This document shows, piece by piece, positions 50,482-58,854 of a stretch of DNA of 64,000 nt. The stretch is from positions 1,752,228 to 1,816,227 of the forward strand of contig NZ_JELR01000002.1 of the NCBI RefSeq assembly GCF_000708675.1. Reading direction: 5' to 3'. Origin of the DNA: Microbulbifer sp. HZ11. Lineage in GTDB: Bacteria; Pseudomonadota; Gammaproteobacteria; Pseudomonadales; Cellvibrionaceae. A program made the translations under genes and the position numbers. Under the pieces are notes generated by a model, which searched no databases, was not told where the DNA came from, and worked only from the letters and a program-made list of their open reading frames with translations. How positions within the stretch are numbered: the stretch's first letter is position 1; each line of letters begins with the position of its first letter.

Positions 50482-53121
50482 TCAGAAGCTGTATTTAGCG
50501 CGGGCGTAGAATACACGTCCGAGTGGATTGTGCTGCTTCGGGTCGTAGCTCAAGTTCGCGCCGTTATACGCGCGCGGCGGTGCCTCATCCAGAAGATTCT
50601 GGATGCCAATGCTGAGCGTGGTTTCCGCATCCTCCGTCATTCCGAACGCGAAACTGCGGCTATATTGGGTATCCAGGGTTACAACGGAATCCACGCCCGC
50701 CTGCTCGGTGTCTGGAACCGCCTGGCGCATATCGTAGCTGGAGATGTAGTTGATGTTCAGGCCCGCGGTTTGTCTGTCAGACATCCAGTTGATCGCGAGA
50801 TTGGCCTTGGTTTTCGGCATTGACCGCGCGAAGTTGTCATAGTTGAAATAGCCCGCCGCTTCCACGGTATTTCCCGCTTCATTGGTGATTTCATAACTCA
50901 GGAAGTGCGCGATATTCAGTGCCGTAGACCACTGGTCATTGACTTGCCAGATAGATTCAAAATCCAGGCCGGCTACATCAACACTGGAGGAATTGAAGTA
51001 CTCGACATTGATGCCGGAAAGGTTGCCAAACTGGTCGCGCTGAATATCGGGTCCGTCCAGATTGGCCAGCAGTTTACCCTGGGCATTTTCTACGGTGATC
51101 AGGTTGGTGTAGTCAACGCGCCAATAGTCGAGTTTGAAATCCAGATCATCGGTGGGTTGGAATATCACACCAATGTTGTAGTTTTCAGACTCTTCGGGCT
51201 TCAGCTCATCGGAACCCGACGCGGCTACACGAATAAAAGCGACCCCACCCTTGGTTGTACCATCGGCGTTGAAATCCTGAATGCCGTTGAGGGTGACTGC
51301 CGTGGCATATTGCTGTGACAGCGAAGGCTGGCGGAATGCGGTACTGGCCGATGCGCGCAGTATCCATTGATCTGAAATTTGCCAGCGCGCGGCGAGTTTT
51401 GGATCAAAGCTGCTATCGGTATCCAGGTTTTCATAGCGCAATGCGCCGGTGAGCTCAAGTGTGTCCGTCAGCGGTGCTTTAACCTCGGTAAATACGGCCG
51501 TGCCATTACGGGATTCATCCACATGCGATAAGCCACCCAGGAAAATCAGGTCGACAGGAATGGGATTGCCATTGGCATCCTTTTTCAGCTCGTATACGTC
51601 ATCGGTATCCACAGAGAAGCCTTCGCTGCGCGCTTGTACACCTGCGGCAAAGCTCAGGGTTCCTGCGGGCAATTCCATAAGGTCTCCGCTGATTACCGCA
51701 TCCCATATCAGCAAATCCGTTTCGCGGGTTGCCTCGGTCACATAGGAGAAATCATCGATCAGGCCCTGGCTATTGCTTGTCGGGGTGAACGGATTAAACC
51801 ATTCATCGTTATTTGGTCCGCCCATTCCTGCCAGGCCGGCGAGTAATCGGGATTTGAGTGTGTCTTGCTGAAACTGTGTGTACTGGTTGGCGCTGTAAGT
51901 CAATGCGCTATCCCACGATAGGCCACCGGCGGTTTCGCCGGTCAACTGCAGTGACGTGCGCAGTGTGTCATTCTCACGCGCCGCGGTCGGGGGTTCGAAA
52001 CCCGCACCTAGTGGGCGCCCCAACCAAATGACCGGTACGCCAAATGGGTTGCCGGGGTGACTTGCATCAATAACCGGGAAGGTCAAATCCGGATAGCTGG
52101 GAGACTGTGGATTGTCGGTAACTTCGCTGCTCGAATAGCCGATCTCCGCAAACAGTTCGATTCCGCCAGAAAACTCCTGGGTCAGATTGCCGTATACCTG
52201 GGCACGATTTTCTGTGTTGACCAGGTTGTAGTATTCACCGTAGTGAAAGCCACAGCGTACACCGCTGGGCTGCGGAATCAGCACTCCTTCTTTATTGTCG
52301 GTACACCCGGCATCCGGAACCGATTCGAAGGGCATATATGTGCCGGCGTATGCACCGCTGGCGACATTGACCGGTGCCGCGGCATAGGGGAGAAACGAGT
52401 TTCCAAGTGAGCTAATCGCGTTGTCGACAAGCTCCGGGCGATCAGCGCCGCTAAGAGGAGTGCGGTCGAGGTAGTGTGCTGAGAGAGTGAAACGTGTGTC
52501 TTCATCTCCTCCGCCCCAGACCATGCCAAAATTCGTATCCTGCTGGCCTCCGTCACCGGTCCTGCGCACGCCGCCGTTGATCTCAACACCTTCAAAATCG
52601 CTGCGCAAAATAAAGTTGACCACACCGGCAACGGCATCGGATCCGTACGCGGACGCGGCGCCCTCTTTCAGTACCTCAACGCGCTCGATGGCATCCACAG
52701 GAATTGTGCTGGTATCGACAAATACGCTCCCGTCATTGCTGAGAGCCCCGGATATTGTTTGTCTTCGGCCATTGATCAGCACGAGGGTAGAACTCAGACC
52801 CAAACCGCGAAGATTGACGTTCGATGTTCCCTGGGTTGAACCCTGAGTAAAGGAGTCGGCCTGATTTTCCGAGCCTGAGATGAGCGGTAGCCTGGCCATG
52901 ACATCGGCCACCGTCGTTGCGCCGATAGAATCAATATATTCGCGACCCACCACCTGAACCGGAACGGCCGCATCGTCGGGTGATGACTTGATATAGGAAC
53001 CGGTCACCATGACTTCTTCTAAAGTACCATCCTCTTGTGCGGCGACCGCACAGGATCCGCTGACTATGGCCAGAGAAATGGCCGCACTCAGTGTTTTTCG
53101 GCTGGAAAATTTTGTGTTCAT
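50482..53121 (-). CDS. TonB-dependent outer-membrane receptor
   Basis: The 879-residue protein has a signal peptide (cleavage near AVAAQE), a TonB box region EEVMVTGSY, a plug domain (residues 50-180 with VNLRGLGLSSTLVLINGRRQ and YGSDAVAGVVNFI) and a 22-strand beta barrel ending in ARAKYSF with the terminal Phe. This type of receptor, with the plug sequence RRQTISGALSNDG, takes up carbohydrates or other non-iron compounds in marine bacteria. In this locus it most likely brings in an ester or oligomer for the esterase. Confidence 0.94.
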   Translation of the reverse strand: MNTKFSSRKTLSAAISLAIVSGSCAVAAQEDGTLEEVMVTGSYIKSSPDDAAVPVQVVGREYIDSIGATTVADVMARLPLISGSENQADSFTQGSTQGTSNVNLRGLGLSSTLVLINGRRQTISGALSNDGSVFVDTSTIPVDAIERVEVLKEGAASAYGSDAVAGVVNFILRSDFEGVEINGGVRRTGDGGQQDTNFGMVWGGGDEDTRFTLSAHYLDRTPLSGADRPELVDNAISSLGNSFLPYAAAPVNVASGAYAGTYMPFESVPDAGCTDNKEGVLIPQPSGVRCGFHYGEYYNLVNTENRAQVYGNLTQEFSGGIELFAEIGYSSSEVTDNPQSPSYPDLTFPVIDASHPGNPFGVPVIWLGRPLGAGFEPPTAARENDTLRTSLQLTGETAGGLSWDSALTYSANQYTQFQQDTLKSRLLAGLAGMGGPNNDEWFNPFTPTSNSQGLIDDFSYVTEATRETDLLIWDAVISGDLMELPAGTLSFAAGVQARSEGFSVDTDDVYELKKDANGNPIPVDLIFLGGLSHVDESRNGTAVFTEVKAPLTDTLELTGALRYENLDTDSSFDPKLAARWQISDQWILRASASTAFRQPSLSQQYATAVTLNGIQDFNADGTTKGGVAFIRVAASGSDELKPEESENYNIGVIFQPTDDLDFKLDYWRVDYTNLITVENAQGKLLANLDGPDIQRDQFGNLSGINVEYFNSSSVDVAGLDFESIWQVNDQWSTALNIAHFLSYEITNEAGNTVEAAGYFNYDNFARSMPKTKANLAINWMSDRQTAGLNINYISSYDMRQAVPDTEQAGVDSVVTLDTQYSRSFAFGMTEDAETTLSIGIQNLLDEAPPRAYNGANLSYDPKQHNPLGRVFYARAKYSF

Positions 53122-53195
53122 CGCTATCTCTCTTTTTATTAAAACGGTTGTCGTTATTGTGACCTCAAGCGTTACCTCTCAAACTGACCCATGAT

Positions 53196-54287
53196 TTATC
53201 CTGGGTCATATGTTGATTCGCTACTTCCGGCGGAGATGCGCATAGCGCGCAGTACGGATGCGCACTCGGAAAGGGCGACCTGACACTGGGGCAAAGTGCC
53301 AAAGTTGATAAAGCCGTGAAACATATCCGTGTAGCATGAGTGGCGCACCGGGTTGCCAGCGCGTCGCAGCTTTTCCGCATAGGCGGCACCCTCGTCGCGC
53401 AGTGGATCAAACCCTGCGGTCAGCACAAACGCCGGGGGCAAATCACTGTGATTTTCTGCGTGCAATACGCGAAATCTCCAGTCGCTGTCGTGGTCCTTCG
53501 AAATGTAATGGTTGTGGAACCACTCCAGGCCTGCCTGGGTCAGCAGAAGGCCGTTGGCGAATTCTTGTCTGCTGGGTGTTGGTGTATTGCCTTCGGTACA
53601 AGGATAAATAAGTAGTTGAAGGCTGGGGCGCGGGCGCTTTTGGTCGCGATTTAACAGGCAGGCCACTGCAGCCAGATTTGCCCCGGAACTGTCGCCGCCA
53701 ATGGCAAGCCGGCTCGCATCCAGGCCCAGTGTGCCGGCGCGCTCGTAAATCCAATTAAAGGCGTTTTGGGTGTCGTAAACCGCACTCGGGAAGCGATGCT
53801 CGGGAGCCAGCCGGTACTCCACTGATATTACCGCGCACCCCGAAAGTGCCGCGAGCTGAGCGAGGCAGTTGTCGTAGCTCTCGATACTGCCCAGAACGAA
53901 GCCGCCCCCGTGAAAGTACACCAGCCCTGCAAGCGGATACTCGTCGTTGACCTCCGGCAGATAAATTCGAGTGGGCAATGTGCAGTCATCAAGCTCGATC
54001 CGAATATCCCGCCGAAGGATGCCGCTTGGGTTGCCGTGATCCCAGGGGTTACCGCGGACCACGCGTTGTGCGCGAACCTGATCTGGACTGTATTCCGGCA
54101 TTGCCGGCAGGCTATTGATGACTTGCAGGATTTCACGTCCCTCAGGGGCAACTTCGATCGCCGCTAGCGGCGCGCCAGATATACCGGCCGAACCAGCTGT
54201 ACCTTCCTTCATGGGCTTGACGCCTGGGCTCAGTAGCCAGTGAAGATCTCTATCTTGGGCAACTTCCAAATCGAACATGCGGGACAC
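53196..54287 (-). CDS. Alpha/beta hydrolase, hormone-sensitive-lipase family
   Basis: The 363-residue protein has HGGG at 126-129, nucleophile Ser200 in GDSSGAN, Asp298 in FDPLRDEG and His324 in DMFHGF, the HSL-type triad, plus EYRLAPEH. There is an N-terminal extension of about 90 residues, no signal peptide. It should cleave short esters in the cytoplasm. It is the first minus-strand gene after the shared control region, followed by the TonB receptor at 74 bases, and divergent from the aldehyde dehydrogenase. Confidence 0.9.
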   Translation of the reverse strand: MSRMFDLEVAQDRDLHWLLSPGVKPMKEGTAGSAGISGAPLAAIEVAPEGREILQVINSLPAMPEYSPDQVRAQRVVRGNPWDHGNPSGILRRDIRIELDDCTLPTRIYLPEVNDEYPLAGLVYFHGGGFVLGSIESYDNCLAQLAALSGCAVISVEYRLAPEHRFPSAVYDTQNAFNWIYERAGTLGLDASRLAIGGDSSGANLAAVACLLNRDQKRPRPSLQLLIYPCTEGNTPTPSRQEFANGLLLTQAGLEWFHNHYISKDHDSDWRFRVLHAENHSDLPPAFVLTAGFDPLRDEGAAYAEKLRRAGNPVRHSCYTDMFHGFINFGTLPQCQVALSECASVLRAMRISAGSSESTYDPG

Positions 54288-54684
54288 TGCTCCGAAAACC
54301 GTTTTTGTTATATACGTTGTTATAAGACTGATATAAGACTTGTTCTATGAACCGACGTTGGCGTTTATGCCCAGGCGCCTATGCAAAGGTATCTAGGCTC
54401 AGCCGTGTATACCCATGATGGTGCCGAGCAAGCGAAGGGTACAAGCGATTAAAACTGGACAGCTTGTTGCGCAGAGCGCGACAGTGTCCCGTGGGGCGCC
54501 AGTCCGTCGTTGCTGGCAATACCGCAAGCCCGAGGATTGAGTGACTTGATGGTCCCTGGTGCATTTACGGCAACAGCTGTTGAAATTTGGTTGCTTGACC
54601 CCTGGGCGGTCAATTAACACTATTGATCCAGCCAAACAGGTCACGGTGATCGCGGCCGTGACAAGTACATTGACTGGATAAAAC
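54288..54684. promoter_or_regulatory. Divergent control region of the catabolic locus
   Basis: This gap separates divergent esterase and aldehyde dehydrogenase genes. It holds a direct repeat ATATAAGACT (54321-54340, near the esterase start) and the inverted repeat TTGACC-CCTGGGC-GGTCAA at 54595-54613. No gene is visible. It is the natural target of the flanking LysR regulators; sites are not proven. Confidence 0.55.
54595..54613. promoter_or_regulatory. Inverted repeat, LysR-site candidate
   Basis: TTGACC and GGTCAA flank seven bases, a LysR-type interrupted palindrome 71 bases before the aldehyde dehydrogenase start. TTGACC may also be the -35 box with CACTAT 17 bases later. Confidence 0.5.
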
Positions 54685-56142
54685 ATGCTTCAACTTAATG
54701 ACCCTTCGCTACTGCGCACCAAAGCATTTGTTGCGGGACGCTGGGTGGATGAGCCCGGTCGGGGCGAGTTTCCCGTATTCAATCCAGCCGACGAGACGGT
54801 AATCGCATCCGTATCAGATACCGGGCGACAAACCGTGCGAGTCGCGATCGAGGCGGCCACAGTGGCGATGGCAGAGTGGAAGCTACGCACAGCGAAAGAC
54901 AGAGCAAATATCCTGCGCAATTGGTTTGATTTGATTCTCACGAATACAGAAGATTTAGCGCTTCTTATGACTTGGGAGCAGGGTAAGCCGCTGGCGGAAT
55001 CTCGCGCCGAGATTCGCTACGCGGCGTCCTTTGTTGAGTGGTTTGCGGAAGAGGGCAAGCGTGCCTACGGCGATGTCATACCGGCGCACGCTACCGATTT
55101 GCGCCTGCTGACGGTGAAGCAGCCAGTGGGCGTGGTCGCCGCAATAACGCCATGGAATTTCCCAAGCGCGATGATTACCCGCAAGGCAGCGCCTGCGCTG
55201 GCTGCGGGATGCGCGCTGGTCATCAAGCCTGCCGCTGAGACGCCGCTTTCGGCACTGGCTCTGGCGGAGCTGGCGCACCGGGCGGGATTGCCAGACGGTA
55301 TTTTGAATATTGTTGTCGGCACCGATGCCATCGGCATGGGCGAAGAGCTCAGTAGTCATCCACAAGTGCGAAAGTTGACCTTTACCGGATCCACTCGCGT
55401 GGGGAAACTGCTCATGGCCCAGTGCGCAGGAACCGTCAAGAAAACGTCGATGGAGCTTGGGGGCAATGCCCCGTTTATCGTATTTGATGACGCGGATCTG
55501 CCGACGGCGGTTGCCGGTGTGATGGCATCAAAATTTCGCAACGCCGGGCAGACCTGTATCAGTGCCAACCGCATTTTGGTGCAGGAGGGAATTTATTCGG
55601 ACTTCCTTCAGGAGCTGACCCGCGTGGTAAAAAAACTCAAGCTGGGCGATGGCCGCGATCCCGAAACCGATATCGGCCCCTTGATTACCGGAGCGGCTCT
55701 GGACAATGTTGATTCCCTGGTTCGGAATGCATTGGATTGTGGCGCCAGGGCGATGGCTGGAGGTCAGGTATCCATTCTTGGTGGTGGGTTTTATGAGCCC
55801 ACGGTGCTTGCCGATGTTACCCCAGACATGAAGGTGTTTCGGGAGGAGATATTTGGTCCGGTAGCGCCTGTTGTCCAGTTTTCTTCGGAAGCCGAAGCCA
55901 TTGCACTGGCCAACGATACCAGCGCCGGGTTGGCCAGCTATATCTATACGCAAAATATTTCCAGGATTCTACGTACGACCGAAGCACTGGATTTCGGCAT
56001 GGTCGGTGTGAACGAAAGTATGATTTCAACAGAAGTGGCGCCCTTTGGCGGTGTGAAAGAGTCTGGTGTCGGTCGGGAGGGATCCAGGTATGGCATCGAC
56101 GACTATCTCGAGATCAAATATGTGTGCATTCGAGGTATCTAG
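54685..56142 (+). CDS. Aldehyde dehydrogenase, succinate-semialdehyde type
   Basis: The 485-residue enzyme has the ALDH catalytic Glu257 in MELGGNAPF and Cys291 in NAGQTC. The part WFAEEGKRAYGDVIP and NPADETVIASVSD resemble GabD-type succinate-semialdehyde dehydrogenases. Oxidation of an omega-oxo acid to a dicarboxylate is the expected reaction. It is divergent from the esterase and followed by a LysR gene 75 bases on, so regulator and enzyme may be co-transcribed. Confidence 0.9.
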   Translation: MLQLNDPSLLRTKAFVAGRWVDEPGRGEFPVFNPADETVIASVSDTGRQTVRVAIEAATVAMAEWKLRTAKDRANILRNWFDLILTNTEDLALLMTWEQGKPLAESRAEIRYAASFVEWFAEEGKRAYGDVIPAHATDLRLLTVKQPVGVVAAITPWNFPSAMITRKAAPALAAGCALVIKPAAETPLSALALAELAHRAGLPDGILNIVVGTDAIGMGEELSSHPQVRKLTFTGSTRVGKLLMAQCAGTVKKTSMELGGNAPFIVFDDADLPTAVAGVMASKFRNAGQTCISANRILVQEGIYSDFLQELTRVVKKLKLGDGRDPETDIGPLITGAALDNVDSLVRNALDCGARAMAGGQVSILGGGFYEPTVLADVTPDMKVFREEIFGPVAPVVQFSSEAEAIALANDTSAGLASYIYTQNISRILRTTEALDFGMVGVNESMISTEVAPFGGVKESGVGREGSRYGIDDYLEIKYVCIRGI

Positions 56143-56217
56143 TTGTTGCCGAATTTGCTATTTACGGAGTTTTCCTGACATCTACAAACTCACCAATATA
56201 CCGTTTGAGGCTATGAA

Positions 56218-57168
56218 GTGGCCAGGCATTACCCACCGCTGAACGCGCTGTTGTTTTTTATTACTGCCGCGCGCACTCTGAGCTTTACCCGAACGGCCGA
56301 GGAGTTGTTCGTGACCAGATCCGCCGTTAGCAGGCAGATCAAAGGGTTGGAAGATTTCCTCGGTACAAGCCTGTTCAAGCGAGCAAAGTCAGGATTGGAA
56401 CTGACCCCGAGTGGCGTTAGCTATTCTAACGCGCTATCACTTTGTTTCGCCGATATCAAATTGGCCACCGACGCCATCCTGGGGTGCGAAGGCGATGGAA
56501 AATTCAAGCTGGGTCTTTCGGCCACGTTTAATTCCACCTGGTTGATCGGGCGCCTGAATCGGCTTCACGATCTGCATCCAGAGCTGGCCGTCGCCTTTGT
56601 TACCAACGCGTTGGATACCACGGAAGAATCGGTCGATTTCAGCAGCGGGGAAATGGATGCAGCGGTGCGATTGGGAACAGGAAGTTGGCCCGGATGTCAG
56701 AGCGATAAGCTTCTGGATGTGCATATTCAACTGGTTTGCGCGCCTGAATTGCTGACAGCAGCGAGGACCGGGTTGTCGTTGCCTGAAATAGAGCAGCACC
56801 CATGGTTGGGGTACAAGCACCTTCCCGAACTGTGGCCAAACTGGTTGGCCAAGGCCGGTGGCGACGCTTCGGCATTTGCCCGCAAGCGGGTAATGGCGTT
56901 CGACAATGTTGCGGTGGCCGTGCAGGCCGCTGTGGATGGGCTTGGGATCATTCCCATGTACCGGCCGTTAGTCGACCCCTTGCTGGATTCCGGGAAACTG
57001 GTCGTTGCACACGAATTCACGATGCTATGCGAAAAAGCGTACTATTTCGTGTGCCCCACCAGTTATGCGACCCACAAGCCGACGGTGATGTTTCGAAAAT
57101 GGATTCTTGCTGAAGCGGAAGAATTTATGCGTCGACGGCCGGCATTGCACTGCGTGCATGATCCGTAA
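56218..57168 (+). CDS. LysR-family transcriptional regulator (second paralogue)
   Basis: The 316-residue protein starts at a GTG (56218) with GAGG seven bases before; the N-terminus ARHYPPLNALLFFITAARTLSFTRTAEELFVTRSAVSRQIKGLE parallels the regulator at 46833 closely. The effector domain has SATFNSTWLIGRLN and GLGIIPMYRPL in common with it. It is directly downstream of the aldehyde dehydrogenase. I infer a role at the divergent promoter region 54288-54684. Confidence 0.92.
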   Translation: MARHYPPLNALLFFITAARTLSFTRTAEELFVTRSAVSRQIKGLEDFLGTSLFKRAKSGLELTPSGVSYSNALSLCFADIKLATDAILGCEGDGKFKLGLSATFNSTWLIGRLNRLHDLHPELAVAFVTNALDTTEESVDFSSGEMDAAVRLGTGSWPGCQSDKLLDVHIQLVCAPELLTAARTGLSLPEIEQHPWLGYKHLPELWPNWLAKAGGDASAFARKRVMAFDNVAVAVQAAVDGLGIIPMYRPLVDPLLDSGKLVVAHEFTMLCEKAYYFVCPTSYATHKPTVMFRKWILAEAEEFMRRRPALHCVHDP

Positions 57169-57231
57169 TATTTTGTCTGGATTTACTCGAATCGAGCTGG
57201 GGATCAAAATTGGTATGCGGGGTGTCTAGCT

Positions 57232-57260
57232 CTCCGGAGCCGCAATCGTAGGCTCCGGAG
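57232..57260. terminator. Hairpin between convergent genes
   Basis: CTCCGGAGCC and GGCTCCGGAG pair perfectly around nine bases between the ends of the LysR gene and the esterase gene. T-tracts are weak on both sides. Confidence 0.5.
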
Positions 57261-57300
57261 GCATTTGTTAAAGTTGTAACCACTGGACTAACGTGTTCAG

Positions 57301-58617
57301 TTACGGGCAGCTACCCGCTTCAAAGTACCCTTCACTGGTTTCCGAGATGGTATTGTATGAATAGGGTCCGGGGAACGTAAGCTCTTCACCGCTGCCCTTG
57401 GCGTAGTAGTGATACACCCAGTTGAAGTACCAGACAGTTGCTCGTTGCGGGGTGCTGTTGTAGTGGTATGTGTTAGCGGTTGTGTATTCTTTGCAGGTCC
57501 AGGCATTGCAGGCTAAATCACTGCCGCTGCAATTCTGGTCAATCCCATCATCGCAAATTTCCGTGGCCGCTGGGTTGATGCTGGCATCCTGGTCATTGCA
57601 GTCACTGCCGGAACTGAATCCATCCCCATCGCTATCATTACCCGAGGTTCCGCCAATTCGACGATTGTTGTCAAAAAACCATTGGGTTACGTAGTTGGGG
57701 TAGTCCACTTTGGTGTTGACGAAGTAGCCGGAGTTTCCGCCATTTCCAGTAGACCAGTCGTGTCCCATACCACTCACGGATATTCTGGATACACGAGGTC
57801 CCGTGGTGTCTGAGAAAATGACCTTGGTTCCGCCGCCTGCAATGCTGGTGGCCGGCCCCTCTGAGGTAGCACCGTATACCAGACTCATGATATTTGCACC
57901 GTGCTGATTGAAGCCTGGGTCTACCGTCGAATCTGCATTTCCGTGAATGGTTGAATAAATCTGTGTCTCCAGATGTGAATTGTTGCTTCCTGCGAGATCG
58001 GCACAGTGTGCTGCGGCATTTGCGTCGGAATAGTTCCAGGGGACGCTGGCGTACTGGTAGGTGGTGGTGCCGAGGCCGGGTCCCGCTGAGCTGCCGACGC
58101 CGGCAAAAATGTCCGGCGCGAGGCAGGCAATCACATTGGCTTGGCCTCCGCCAGAAGAGAAACCGGTAATGTAAACCTGGTTAGGGTCAATGTTCAGGGC
58201 GGTGCGGCTCGTCAGCTCAATAGCGAGATTGATAATTTCATTGTTGTGCTTGTTGCTTCGGGTGTGGTTCTCGCCATAGTAATCCCAGCAGCTTATGTTC
58301 GATGCTCCCAGTCCGGGTACATCCGGCAGGGCGATAATCATTCCAAACTGATCGGCGGTGGGCTTCCAGTCCGCATTGTTTTTCATGTCCGTATTGCTCA
58401 TTGAACAACCGTGAAGGTTGATCATGAGTGCGCGTTTATTGTTGATCAAAGGTGCAGTTGTCGGCACATAGATGTGCACCGAGTCCATGCCCGCCAGATA
58501 ATGTTCTGTGGTCCAGTTGCCAGCGTGGGATTGGGTAGAAATAAACAGGCTGGTTACTATGGATATAAATAGGACGCGGCAGAATGTCCCGCTTCCCTTG
58601 AGCGATCTCGGTTTCAT
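57301..58617 (-). CDS. Secreted PHB-depolymerase-family esterase with MopE-like segment
   Basis: I choose the ATG at 58617 because GGTGAG precedes it; an ATG four codons upstream is possible. The 438-residue protein has a signal peptide (cleavage near SHAG, residue 32), a PHB-depolymerase/feruloyl-esterase-like domain with LHGCSMS oxyanion region (69-75) and GFSSGGGQA, Ser154. Then, near residues 330-365, comes a segment with DSDGDGF and DCNDQDASINP and EICDDGIDQNCSG, the MopE-type metal-binding motif, and finally a Trp/Tyr-rich tail (WTCKEYTTANTYHYN, YYAKGSGE) like substrate-binding ends of secreted marine hydrolases. It probably attacks polyesters or ester-linked polymers outside the cell. 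Confidence 0.85.
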   Translation of the reverse strand: MKPRSLKGSGTFCRVLFISIVTSLFISTQSHAGNWTTEHYLAGMDSVHIYVPTTAPLINNKRALMINLHGCSMSNTDMKNNADWKPTADQFGMIIALPDVPGLGASNISCWDYYGENHTRSNKHNNEIINLAIELTSRTALNIDPNQVYITGFSSGGGQANVIACLAPDIFAGVGSSAGPGLGTTTYQYASVPWNYSDANAAAHCADLAGSNNSHLETQIYSTIHGNADSTVDPGFNQHGANIMSLVYGATSEGPATSIAGGGTKVIFSDTTGPRVSRISVSGMGHDWSTGNGGNSGYFVNTKVDYPNYVTQWFFDNNRRIGGTSGNDSDGDGFSSGSDCNDQDASINPAATEICDDGIDQNCSGSDLACNAWTCKEYTTANTYHYNSTPQRATVWYFNWVYHYYAKGSGEELTFPGPYSYNTISETSEGYFEAGSCP

Positions 58618-58854
58618 TATTCTCACCATGCTTATAAGGTATTGTTATATTAACGAGCGTGTTGCAGCCGCGATTCTAAATATTCCTGGTTACATTGTGT
58701 TTGTGGCTGCTATTTGATGCTTGTCAATTCACAGGTTTTGGTCAAGTGATTTAAAATCACCGCGTGTCGACCTGAGATCACCATTGGGAAATTATTTTGG
58801 GCACTGCACCACTTACCATAGAATCACCCAATTGTTAGGAGCCCGCTAAATTCT

